Source: JBEKCP01 sp050014815
Lineage (GTDB): Bacteria; Planctomycetota; Planctomycetia; Pirellulales; Thermoguttaceae
Assembly: GCA_050014815.1 (NCBI GenBank)
Contig: JBEKCP010000124.1
Span: 1 to 11,106, forward strand
DNA: 11,106 nt
Direction: 5' to 3'
Positions 4,936-10,952 of the stretch are shown one piece after another. Made by a program: the position numbers and the translations under genes. Position 1 is the stretch's first letter. Each line of letters opens with the position of its first letter. The notes below the pieces were generated by a model. The model did not search any database, was not told the origin of the DNA, and saw only the letters and a list, made by a program, of their open reading frames with translations.

Positions 4936-5042
4936 AATCACGAAAGCCCGAAAGGACGAAAGCCCGAAGAACTGGGGGGGATCCATCGAATGCCTTCCAA
5001 CCGCTTCCTTCGGTTTTTCGCTTCTTTCGGGATTTCGTGATT
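4936..5042. repeat. Large imperfect inverted pair of TTTCG repeats
   Basis: The arm 4936-4971 (begins AATCACGAAAGCCCGAAAGG) is the imperfect reverse complement of 5006-5042 (ends GGGATTTCGTGATT), with about 34 bases between them. Together they could fold into a long hairpin between the phosphatase stop (4909) and the reductase start (5066). It may act as a transcription terminator or processing site, but a clean U-tract is lacking. The rest of the 156-bp spacer shows no gene. Confidence 0.65.
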
Positions 5043-5065
5043 TCCTTCCTTTCTCCTTTCTGCGC

Positions 5066-6007
5066 ATGAATACTACTCAGATTGGAACCAGTTCGCTCCT
5101 GGGCGGCCGGTTGGCCTATGGATGCTGGCGGATCGCCGGCAACCATCCGGCCCAACTCACGCCCCAACAGGCCGACGCCGGCCGGCGCGCGGTCATCGCC
5201 GCCTACGAGGCGGGCTATACGCTGTTCGACCACGCCGACATCTACGGACGCGGTGTCGCCGAAACCCTGTTCGGCCAGGTCCTCAAGGAGATCGCCAGCC
5301 TCCGCGACCGGATCGTCATCGCGACGAAGTGCGGAGTTTGCCCGAAGGGCATTCCCGAGCCCAACCTGCCGGCGCGCTGGGATTTCTCGGCCCGGCATAT
5401 CGTGGCCGCCTGCGATGGGTCGCTCCGCCGCATGGGGATCGAGACGATCGACCTTCTGATGCTCCACCGGCCCGATTACCTGGCCGACCCGGAGGAAGTG
5501 GCCCGGGCGTTCACGGACCTCAAGGCGTCGGGCAAGGTCCGGTTCTTTGGGGTGAGCAATTTCCGGCCGTCGCTGGTAACGGCCGTCCAGGCCGCCTGCG
5601 AATTCCCGCTGGTTGCGCACCAGGTCGAGATCAGCCTGGCGAAGCTCGACGCCTTTACGGACGGCACTCTGGACCAATGTCTCCAGGATCGCATGACGCC
5701 GATGGCCTGGAGTCCCTTGGCCGGCGGACTCCTGGGCGAGGGCGCCACGCGGCTCCTGCCCGCGCAGCAGGGCTATCGCGTGGCGCCGATTGTCACGATG
5801 CTGGATGAAATGGCCCGTGAGCATGGCGTCAGCCGCGCGGTCATCGCCCTGGCGTGGCTCTTGAAGCATCCCGGCAAGATCGTTCCCCTCGTCGGCTCGA
5901 CGAACCCGGATCGCATCCGCGATGCCGCGAAGGCGGCCGATCTGGACTTGAGTCGCGAGGAGTGGTATCGCCTGCTGGAGGCCGCGCGGGGCGAGCCGCT
6001 GCCGTAA
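5066..6007 (+). CDS. Aldo/keto reductase, YdhF-like, 313 aa
   Basis: NADPH-dependent TIM-barrel oxidoreductase; physiological substrate unknown. The sequence follows E. coli YdhF closely along its length: LAYGCWRI (16-23), FDHADIYGRGVAETLFG (54-70), VIATKCGV (84-91), LRRMGIETIDLLMLHRPD (120-137), SGKVRFFGVSNF (155-166), VEISL and PMAWSPLAGG later, then a C-terminal VPLVGSTNPDRIRDA segment for cofactor phosphate contact. The catalytic tetrad is intact (D55, Y60, K88, H134). The start ATG 5066 matches the family N-terminus but has no visible Shine-Dalgarno sequence; the upstream bases are pyrimidine-rich. It follows the phosphatase on the same strand with a repeat-filled 156-bp gap, so it is probably a separate unit. 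It ends convergently with the NIPSNAP gene. Confidence 0.93.
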   Translation: MNTTQIGTSSLLGGRLAYGCWRIAGNHPAQLTPQQADAGRRAVIAAYEAGYTLFDHADIYGRGVAETLFGQVLKEIASLRDRIVIATKCGVCPKGIPEPNLPARWDFSARHIVAACDGSLRRMGIETIDLLMLHRPDYLADPEEVARAFTDLKASGKVRFFGVSNFRPSLVTAVQAACEFPLVAHQVEISLAKLDAFTDGTLDQCLQDRMTPMAWSPLAGGLLGEGATRLLPAQQGYRVAPIVTMLDEMAREHGVSRAVIALAWLLKHPGKIVPLVGSTNPDRIRDAAKAADLDLSREEWYRLLEAARGEPLP

Positions 6008-6018
6008 CGTGCTGATAT

Positions 6019-6050
6019 CGATCATTTCGGTGATCTCAACGAAATGATCG
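6019..6050. terminator. Perfect 11-bp inverted repeat between convergent genes
   Basis: CGATCATTTCG (6019-6029) and CGAAATGATCG (6040-6050) are exact reverse complements with a 10-base loop. They lie in the 78-bp gap between the convergent aldo/keto reductase and NIPSNAP genes, which suggests a shared bidirectional terminator. The stem is only moderately GC-rich and no clear T-run follows on either strand, so a protein-binding site is an alternative. Confidence 0.4.
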
Positions 6051-6085
6051 TCGGTGCGATTGGCGGAATCGAAGCAGTCCGTGAC

Positions 6086-6517
6086 TTACCGCAGCGGCGA
6101 GTAATCGGTGGCCTTCAGGTTCTTGCCCTTGATCTCCTTGACCAGCACGCCGTCCCGCTCCGAATCGGCCTTGACCTTCTTCCATTCGGGGTCGGCCCAG
6201 AAGGCATCCCACGCCTTCTTCTGCGCCTCGACGCTGGGGAAGGCAACGATGTAGATCAGCGTATCCTTCGCTTCTTCCCCTTCGGTGGGCGTCCAGAAGC
6301 CGATCAATTCCATTCCGTGCTTCTGGAACAGTTTGCACGCGTGGTCGCGGAACCGCGCGTGCAGGGCTTCCATCTTGCCCGGATTGACCTTGTAGGTCCG
6401 CATGTCATAGACCTTGCCGGCCGGCGGGTTGTCTGCGGACGAAGCCGGAGCACCCCGCAGGGCAAGAACACCGATCAAGACGCCCAGAGCCACCGAAATG
6501 CACATAGTCCTTCTCAT
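6086..6517 (-). CDS. Exported NIPSNAP-family protein, 143 aa
   Basis: The N-terminus has a signal peptide: MRRT, a hydrophobic core CISVALGVLIGVLAL (6-20), and a likely cleavage after ASSA (about residue 28). The mature part opens KVYDMRTYKVNPGKMEALHA (35-54), the standard first strand and helix of a NIPSNAP domain (dimeric alpha/beta barrel). It continues with HGMELIGFWTP (67-77), DTLIYIVAFPSVEAQKKAWD (85-104) and FWADPEWKKV (106-115), all typical. NIPSNAP proteins are small ferredoxin-like-fold proteins with no settled enzymatic role; secreted single-domain versions are frequent in planctomycetes (from memory). The start at ATG 6517 has AAGGG nine bases upstream. The gene lies 51 bases downstream of the GH10-like gene on the same strand and may be co-transcribed with it. 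Confidence 0.88.
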   Translation of the reverse strand: MRRTMCISVALGVLIGVLALRGAPASSADNPPAGKVYDMRTYKVNPGKMEALHARFRDHACKLFQKHGMELIGFWTPTEGEEAKDTLIYIVAFPSVEAQKKAWDAFWADPEWKKVKADSERDGVLVKEIKGKNLKATDYSPLR

Positions 6518-6568
6518 GGCGAATTCCCTTCTGTTGGTGTGACGGTTACAACGTTGGAGTCCTTGCGA

Positions 6569-8071
6569 TCATGGGATTGCCTCGCGGGCCTTGCCGCCGC
6601 TGAGGCAGGCGGCGCGGAGGGCCGCCAGGGTCCGTAGGGCGGGCTTCGGCGCTCGCCGCGGGCCCAGCAGGCCGGCATGGGGAAAATCGTGCGGTTGGCT
6701 GTCCCGCAGTTGGTTCCAAAACACCCCCAGGACGCTCGGCTTCGCGAGCATCAGCGGCACGTACCGGGCGGTCCAGGCCTGCTGGGTTTCAGGGGTCCAG
6801 GTTCCCGCCGGGATCCGGACCTTCCGCTCCACCAGCGGATCGTTCCCGTCGCCACTCGGGATGCTCAGCGAGACCAAAAGCGGCAGGCCCAGCAGGCTCC
6901 AATGGTCCAACCGCCGGCTGATCTCCAGCTCGGTCGGCGGCAGCGTGCCGCCGCGGAAACAGCCGAGGTTCATCTCGAGCATGAGGGCCCGCACGTCGAG
7001 TCCGGCCCGGACCAGGGCGTCGGCGAAAACGAGCGGCGGCGACTCGGCCGTCCGCCGGCCCAGGTACTCGCCCCACGGTTGATCGACCGAGACGATCGTC
7101 GGGGTGGCGGGATCGAGCTTCCGGACAAGATCCAGGGCGCCGGCGGCCAACCGCAGGTTCTCTTCTTCAGTGAGGGAGAGCACTTCAGCGGTGTTGGCGC
7201 GGGAGGCGCACAGCCAGAGGTCGACCTTGCCCCGGTACCGCTCGACGGCCGCCCGGATGAAGTCGGCCGCGGCCGCCATCACGTTGTCGGAGTCCTCTTC
7301 CCAGAGGTAGACCCAGTCGGGCAGACCCCGGGGATCGAGTTGCACCAGCGGGCCGGCGCAGACCTTCAAGCCGTTGGCGCGACACCATGCGACGTGCTCG
7401 TCGCAGGCCGACCAGGAGAAGTCACCCTCGCTGGCCTCGATGTCCCGCCAAGAGACGGCGACCATCGCGGCGTTGAAGGCGGCCAGGAACATTTTGGCCG
7501 AGGCCTCGTCCAGGGCGGGCCCACTCAACTCCGCACCCAGGAGCGAGGGCAAACGGCCGCCGGCCCGCCGCCGGGCCGCGATCACCTGCTCGGCATACGC
7601 CCCGGCCAGAACCTGCGAAGCGTCCAAGGCCAGCCGGATCGCCCCTTGCGCCTTGGCCGACGACTCTACCGGATCCTCCTGTTGAATCACGGCCCAGCCG
7701 AACAGCCCGAGCGACTCGGCCAGCTTGTCGTGGGCCTCTTTCGGAATCGAAAGCCCGATCATCTGCCACTCGAACACCTGGTCCCGAAGCCGGTGGAGGG
7801 TGCCGCGGGCGAGTTCCAGGGGGAGGTGGTAGGGCTCGGGGCGCTCGATGAGGGTGGCGGTCGAGAGCCCCAGCAGGCCGTGCCGTGGTACCGCCCAGGG
7901 GAGCGTGAGGCAGGCCGAATCCGCCACCCCCCTCTCCAGCGTCAATAGGTTCCCGTCGTTCTCGACCCGCACCGGCCAGGGCGCCCGGTCAGCGCCCGAA
8001 AGATAAGCCAATTGCAGCACTTCGTCCGTGATGCGGTCGGGCGGCGTCACAAGAAAGCTTATCTGCCCCAT
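6569..8071 (-). CDS. GH10-like (endo-xylanase fold) protein with altered active site, 500 aa
   Basis: Residues about 195-480 read as a glycoside hydrolase family 10 TIM barrel: FNAAMVAVSWRDIEASEGDF (199-218), DEHVAWCRANGLKVCAGPLV (224-243), LPDWVYLW (250-257), VDLWLCASRANT (283-294), ALMLEMNLG (362-370) and VLGVFWNQLRDSQPHDFPHA (448-467) before KPAL. At the usual acid/base motif (WDVVNE) this protein has WLCASR, so the glutamate appears replaced by arginine. The nucleophile-like E366 in LMLEMN remains. It may therefore be inactive or a binding or divergent enzyme. Residues 1-180 are a separate domain I do not recognise. No signal peptide is seen, which is unusual for a xylanase. The start ATG 8071 has GGAGG 11 bases upstream and a promoter at 8115-8143; a longer TTG-initiated frame from 8143 would begin inside that promoter. 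Confidence 0.8.
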   Translation of the reverse strand: MGQISFLVTPPDRITDEVLQLAYLSGADRAPWPVRVENDGNLLTLERGVADSACLTLPWAVPRHGLLGLSTATLIERPEPYHLPLELARGTLHRLRDQVFEWQMIGLSIPKEAHDKLAESLGLFGWAVIQQEDPVESSAKAQGAIRLALDASQVLAGAYAEQVIAARRRAGGRLPSLLGAELSGPALDEASAKMFLAAFNAAMVAVSWRDIEASEGDFSWSACDEHVAWCRANGLKVCAGPLVQLDPRGLPDWVYLWEEDSDNVMAAAADFIRAAVERYRGKVDLWLCASRANTAEVLSLTEEENLRLAAGALDLVRKLDPATPTIVSVDQPWGEYLGRRTAESPPLVFADALVRAGLDVRALMLEMNLGCFRGGTLPPTELEISRRLDHWSLLGLPLLVSLSIPSGDGNDPLVERKVRIPAGTWTPETQQAWTARYVPLMLAKPSVLGVFWNQLRDSQPHDFPHAGLLGPRRAPKPALRTLAALRAACLSGGKAREAIP

Positions 8072-8114
8072 CGGGTGGCAATCCTCCCACGGCGGGCGAA
8101 AATCCCTGCCGGCA

Positions 8115-8143
8115 AGTCTACCGGAGGGGGCCGCCGGGTTCAA
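8115..8143 (-). promoter_or_regulatory. Promoter of the GH10-like gene (TTGAAC-N17-TAGACT)
   Basis: On the minus strand TTGAAC (8143-8138) and TAGACT (8120-8115) are separated by 17 bases. The expected transcription start near 8108 leaves a leader of about 37 bases with the GGAGG before ATG 8071. The -10 TAGACT is identical to the one at 9357-9362 on the plus strand. Confidence 0.5.
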
Positions 8144-8155
8144 GCGGCTGGCGGC

Positions 8156-8184
8156 TGGTCAACGACCGGCGATGCCGGTATATT
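8156..8184 (+). promoter_or_regulatory. Possible purC promoter (TGGTCA-N17-TATATT)
   Basis: TATATT at 8179-8184 is a fair -10, and TGGTCA at 8156-8161 matches four of six -35 bases with a 17-base spacer. Transcription would start near 8191 and give a leader of about 130 bases that includes the ATCTCAAGT direct repeats and the AAATCCCC tandem repeat. It is back-to-back with the GH10-like promoter. Confidence 0.3.
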
Positions 8185-8277
8185 TGGTCTTCGATCTCAA
8201 GTCGCAAATCGGAAATCTCAAGTTTCCAATCCACATCCCCCGGACGCCGGCACCGCGTAGGCGTGGTGGGGGGCTTT

Positions 8278-8317
8278 CCCAAATCCCCAAATCCCCAAAT
8301 CCCTAAATCCCCAATCC
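8278..8317 (+). repeat. 8-bp tandem repeat (AAATCCCC) abutting the purC start
   Basis: Units AAATCCCC, AAATCCCC, AAATCCCT, AAATCCCC and a shortened AATCCC run from 8281 up to the ATG at 8320. Just upstream, ATCTCAAGT occurs twice 21 bases apart (8194-8202 and 8215-8223), another low-complexity intergenic pattern. The tandem repeat takes the place where a Shine-Dalgarno sequence would be; none is visible. The remaining intergenic region 8072-8319 holds two divergent promoters and no gene. Confidence 0.8.
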
Positions 8318-8319
8318 CT

Positions 8320-9201
8320 ATGACCTCCCCGATAGTTCTCCAGACTTCGTTGCCGAACCTGCCCGTGCGGCGCGGTAAGGTCCGCGACGTCTACGACCTG
8401 GGCGACCGGCTCCTGCTGGTGAGCACCGACCGCCTCAGCGCGTTCGACTGGGTCCTGCCGACCGGCATCCCCGACAAGGGGCAAGTGCTGACCCGGATCG
8501 CGGCCTTCTGGTTCGACCGTCTTGGCGAGCCCAACCACGTAATCACCACCGACGTGGCGCGGATGGACCTGCCGCCGGACATCGACCGCCGCGAACTGGC
8601 CGGCCGATCGACGCTCTGCCGCAAGGCCACGGTCGTGCCGATCGAGTGCGTCGTCCGCGGCTATCTGGCAGGCTCCGGCTGGCAAGAGTACCAGCGGAGC
8701 GGGACGGTCTGCGGCATCCGGCTGCCCAACGGCCTCGTGGAGAGTTCCAGGCTGCCCGGGCCGATCTTCACGCCGGCCACCAAGGCGGAGACGGGCCACG
8801 ACGAGAACATCTCGCTGGAGCAGGCGGCCGGGATCGTGGGCCGCCCGATGGCTGAAGAGCTCCGCCGCCGCAGCCTGGACGTCTTCCGTCGCGGCGCGGA
8901 ATATGCCCTCCAGCGCGGCATCATCATCGCCGACACGAAATTCGAGTTCGGCCAGGTCGATGGCGGCCTGCTGCTGATTGACGAAGTGCTCACGCCCGAC
9001 AGTTCGCGGTTCTGGCCGGCGGACCAATACGCCGCGGGCCGCTCGCAACCTTCGTTCGACAAGCAGTTCGTCCGCGACTGGCTCTCGGCCAGCGGCTGGG
9101 ACAAGAACAGTCCCCCCCCTGCCCTGCCCGACGACATCGTCGCGAAGACGCGGGCCAAATACGTCGAGGCGTTCGAGCGGCTGACCGGGCGGAAATTCTA
9201 G
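8320..9201 (+). CDS. purC: Phosphoribosylaminoimidazole-succinocarboxamide synthase, 293 aa
   Basis: Catalyses ATP-dependent joining of CAIR and aspartate to SAICAR in purine biosynthesis (cytoplasm). Motifs: RRGKVRDVYDLGDRLLLVST (17-36) with the ATP-binding GKVRD loop; DRLSAFDWVLPTGIPDKGQV (37-56); PIECVVRGYLAGSGWQEY (107-124); PIFTPATKAETGHDENIS (148-165); IIIADTKFEFG (201-211); LIDEVLTPDSSRFW (219-232); and PSFDKQFVRDWL (244-255). The 293-aa length with a C-terminal extension is that of the long, yeast-Ade1-like form rather than the ~237-aa E. coli PurC. The start ATG 8320 begins MTSPIVLQTSLPNLPVRRGK as in homologues; an in-frame ATG at 8263 would translate the tandem repeat into a Pro-rich leader and is rejected. 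No ribosome binding site is seen. All key residues appear intact. Confidence 0.97.
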   Translation: MTSPIVLQTSLPNLPVRRGKVRDVYDLGDRLLLVSTDRLSAFDWVLPTGIPDKGQVLTRIAAFWFDRLGEPNHVITTDVARMDLPPDIDRRELAGRSTLCRKATVVPIECVVRGYLAGSGWQEYQRSGTVCGIRLPNGLVESSRLPGPIFTPATKAETGHDENISLEQAAGIVGRPMAEELRRRSLDVFRRGAEYALQRGIIIADTKFEFGQVDGGLLLIDEVLTPDSSRFWPADQYAAGRSQPSFDKQFVRDWLSASGWDKNSPPPALPDDIVAKTRAKYVEAFERLTGRKF

Positions 9202-9229
9202 TGGTCCGCCAAGTTCACAATGATAGGTT

Positions 9230-9292
9230 GGGTGCCCTGCCGGCTTGCCCAGCAGTGTGGAAGCACGGTTGGAGAAGCCAACCGTGGCACCC
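9230..9292. repeat. Two-hairpin intergenic repeat element
   Basis: The first hairpin is CTGCCGG-CTTGC-CCAGCAG (9237-9255, one wobble pair). The second is a perfect CACGGTTGG-AGAAG-CCAACCGTG (9264-9272 with 9278-9286). Outer GGGTGCC (9230-9236) pairs with GGCACCC (9286-9292). I recall similar 'GGGTGCCACTG...' elements scattered in planctomycete genomes. It may also terminate purC transcription, though no T-run follows directly. The 182-bp gap 9202-9383 otherwise contains only the promoter below. Confidence 0.6.
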
Positions 9293-9333
9293 TGCGCAGC
9301 GACGTGCCTGTCCCCTTTTCCCCGCAGGTGAGG

Positions 9334-9362
9334 TTGCAGGCACGACAACGTGGTGGTAGACT
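9334..9362 (+). promoter_or_regulatory. Promoter of the zinc-ribbon/DUF4870 operon (TTGCAG-N17-TAGACT)
   Basis: TTGCAG (9334-9339) and TAGACT (9357-9362) are separated by 17 bases. The expected start near 9369 leaves a 15-base leader with GGGG before ATG 9384. It probably serves the three genes to 10874. Confidence 0.5.
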
Positions 9363-9383
9363 CGGGAGCGAAAGGGGTGCAAC

Positions 9384-10103
9384 ATGGCGACGCTCTCGTG
9401 CCCGCGCTGTCAAAAAACCTTTGCCCTGGCCGACGCTCTCTTGGGCCCTGTCGTCCGTTGCCCATGGTGCAGCAGCCAGTTCGAGGCCCCGGCAATTGCC
9501 GCCGCGCCGCCGGCGGGCCAGGGGCCAGCGGGGGCGGTTGTTCCGCCGCCGTCCCCGGCCCCTGGCGCGGAACAGGCCGGGGCGGAAACTGCCGTAGAAG
9601 GATTCAAGAACTGTCCCTACTGCGGCGAGCAGATCCGCGCGCGTGCCGTCAAGTGCCGCTATTGCCACGAGGTGCTCGGAGCGCCGGGTGCGGGGCCGGC
9701 CCCGGGCCAACCTCCGCCGGCCAACGGCCCTGCCTGGTCTTCCACGTTCTTCCCCGCCGGCTACCTGGAGCAACAGACGAGGCAGTGGGCGATGTTTTTG
9801 CACTTCTCGCTGTTGGCCGGCTTCATGGTGCCCCTGGCGGGGCTCATCCTGCCCATCGTCCTCTGGCAAGTCAAAAAGAACGACCTGCCCGGAGTCGATG
9901 TCCACGGCAAGGTGGTCGCCAACTGGATCATTAGCGAGCTCTTGTATGGGGTCGGCTGCATTGTGCTCGCATTCTTGGTCGTTGGGATATTTCTCCTCCT
10001 GGGCCTGATGGTGCTCGGCGTGGTGTTCCCGATCATCGGCGGCATCAAGGCGAACAACGGCGAGCTGTGGCGGTACCCGCTCTCGATCCAGTTCTTCAAG
10101 TAG
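9384..10103 (+). CDS. Double zinc-ribbon, DUF4870-like membrane protein, 239 aa
   Basis: Two zinc ribbons precede a membrane domain. Ribbon 1 is CPRC (C6, C9) with CPWC (C26, C29), similar to MJ0042-type ribbons. After a Pro/Ala-rich linker (35-70), ribbon 2 is NCPYCGEQIRARAVKCRYCH (C77, C80, C91, C94). From about 127 (LEQQTRQWAMFLHFSLLAGF) a DUF4870-type domain follows, with hydrophobic segments at about 138-160 and 183-220, the conserved loop VKKNDLPGVDVHGKVVANW between them, and the ending IIGGIKANNGELWRYPLSIQ. These proteins sit in the cytoplasmic membrane and have no known biochemical role. The start has GGGG about six bases upstream and a good promoter. The stop is seven bases from the next gene, so it leads an operon with the 70-aa and nucleotidyltransferase genes. 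Confidence 0.88.
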   Translation: MATLSCPRCQKTFALADALLGPVVRCPWCSSQFEAPAIAAAPPAGQGPAGAVVPPPSPAPGAEQAGAETAVEGFKNCPYCGEQIRARAVKCRYCHEVLGAPGAGPAPGQPPPANGPAWSSTFFPAGYLEQQTRQWAMFLHFSLLAGFMVPLAGLILPIVLWQVKKNDLPGVDVHGKVVANWIISELLYGVGCIVLAFLVVGIFLLLGLMVLGVVFPIIGGIKANNGELWRYPLSIQFFK

Positions 10104-10110
10104 GAAGTCC

Positions 10111-10323
10111 ATGCTTAGCCGCGAGACCCTGGAACAGTACCGCCGCATGACGCCGGGCGAGCGGCTCAAACTGACGCTCGAGATGATCGACGAGTCGATA
10201 CCTTATCTCTTGCGCGGCACGCCGGAACAGGTGGATCGGCGTTTCGAACTGCTCCGGCGGCAGAACGACGAGCGGAACTTGCGCATGCTGACCGCCATTG
10301 CAAGGACGCGGAGGCCGCCATGA
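10111..10323 (+). CDS. Small helical protein paired with nucleotidyltransferase, 70 aa
   Basis: This 70-residue protein starts at ATG 10111 with AGGA six to seven bases upstream, seven bases after the membrane-protein stop. Its TGA overlaps the ATG of the nucleotidyltransferase gene (ATGA), so the two are translationally coupled. The sequence is highly charged and predicted helical: ETLEQYRRMTPGERLKLTLE (5-24), then PYLLRGTPEQVDRRFELLRR (31-50) and NDERNLRMLTAIARTR (52-67). I recall similar short proteins ('RMTPEERL.LTL...VDRRFELLRRENDERN..ML') next to nucleotidyltransferases in planctomycetes. There is no HTH or ribbon-helix-helix motif. By position and size it is a candidate antitoxin or accessory partner; this is inference. 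Confidence 0.75.
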   Translation: MLSRETLEQYRRMTPGERLKLTLEMIDESIPYLLRGTPEQVDRRFELLRRQNDERNLRMLTAIARTRRPP

Positions 10324-10874
10324 GCGACTTGAGTTGTGCCGTCAAGAATTTCGTGCGGTTGTTCGAGCGACTCGGAGTGCCCTATGCGCTGATGGGCGGA
10401 CTGGCCGTCCGCGTCTACGGTATTCCGCGTCCGACCTACGACGTCGATTTCACGGTTGCTATCGCTCGAAGCCGCCTGCCGGAACTCTACGCGGCCGTAC
10501 GCGATCTTGGCTATACGGTGCCGGAGCAATATGCGACCGGCTGGGTAGACAACGTGGCGGGAATGCCGGTCGTAAAGGTCCGCCTATATCTGGAGGGCCG
10601 CGGAATCGACGTAGATATCTTCCTGGCAGAGTCCGATTACCAGCGGGAGGTTATTGCACGTCGCACGCGGCAAGAGATCGAAGGGCGCGCCGTTTGGCTG
10701 GTGAGCCCGGAAGACCTGATCCTCTTGAAGCTGATCGCGCACCGGCCGCGCGATCTTGGCGATGTCGGCGACATCCTTTTCACCCAGGGCCGACTCGACG
10801 AAGAATACCTGCGTCGTTGGGCCCGGCAACTGGGCGTGCTTGAGGAGCTGGAACGCGTCCTGGCCGAGCAGTGA
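10320..10874 (+). CDS. MNT/AbiEii-like nucleotidyltransferase, 184 aa
   Basis: Stand-alone DNA polymerase beta-superfamily nucleotidyltransferase. The core shows PYALMGGLAVRVYGI (21-35), PTYDVDFTV (38-46) and GIDVDIFLAES (95-105): the GG, the DxD pair (D41, D43) and a third acid (D97/D99) needed for metal-dependent transfer of NMP. The C-terminal SPEDLILLKLIAHRPRDLGD (129-148) is typical of the AbiEii/DUF6036-like group. GGAGG five bases before ATG 10320 and the ATGA overlap with the 70-aa gene fix the start. Relatives include toxins that modify tRNA (AbiEii, MenT) and antitoxins that AMPylate HEPN toxins (MntA); no HEPN protein is present here. The module may be a toxin-antitoxin or defence unit, but the sequence does not decide which protein is toxic. 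Confidence 0.85.
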   Translation: MSDLSCAVKNFVRLFERLGVPYALMGGLAVRVYGIPRPTYDVDFTVAIARSRLPELYAAVRDLGYTVPEQYATGWVDNVAGMPVVKVRLYLEGRGIDVDIFLAESDYQREVIARRTRQEIEGRAVWLVSPEDLILLKLIAHRPRDLGDVGDILFTQGRLDEEYLRRWARQLGVLEELERVLAEQ

Positions 10875-10952
10875 GCGTGGTTCCGGTCAAATCGCCCTAT
10901 CCGAGGTTGGCGGGTCTAGGTAGAATGGGATGTTAAACCGAGAATAAACAAC

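Noticed and set aside
3994..5040. Plus-strand 348-codon frame overlapping the phosphatase
   Set aside because: It is an Arg/Gly/Pro-rich alternate frame of the PP2C domain with no family motif.
4571..6025. Long minus-strand open frame (484 codons)
   Set aside because: It is antisense to the end of the phosphatase and all of the aldo/keto reductase, both strongly supported by family motifs; long antisense frames are expected at this G+C content.
6677..7948. Long plus-strand open frame (423 codons)
   Set aside because: It is antisense to the GH10-like gene, its composition is Gln/Pro/Arg-rich without recognisable motifs, and no promoter or ribosome site fits.
8072..8143. Longer N-terminus of the GH10-like protein from a TTG at 8143
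   Set aside because: The TTG is the first codon of the predicted -35 (TTGAAC), so it would not be in the transcript; ATG 8071 has GGAGG.
8263..8319. Upstream in-frame ATG for purC
   Set aside because: It would translate the AAATCCCC repeat into a Pro/Ser/Lys leader absent from PurC; homology begins at the ATG at 8320.
8218..10169. Two long minus-strand frames opposite purC and the DUF4870 gene
   Set aside because: Both are shadows of well-identified plus-strand genes and show no domain.
10907..10935. TTGGCG as -35 for an aroC promoter
   Set aside because: At 16-18 bases downstream no acceptable -10 is found, and TAGAAT at 10921 is only eight bases away.
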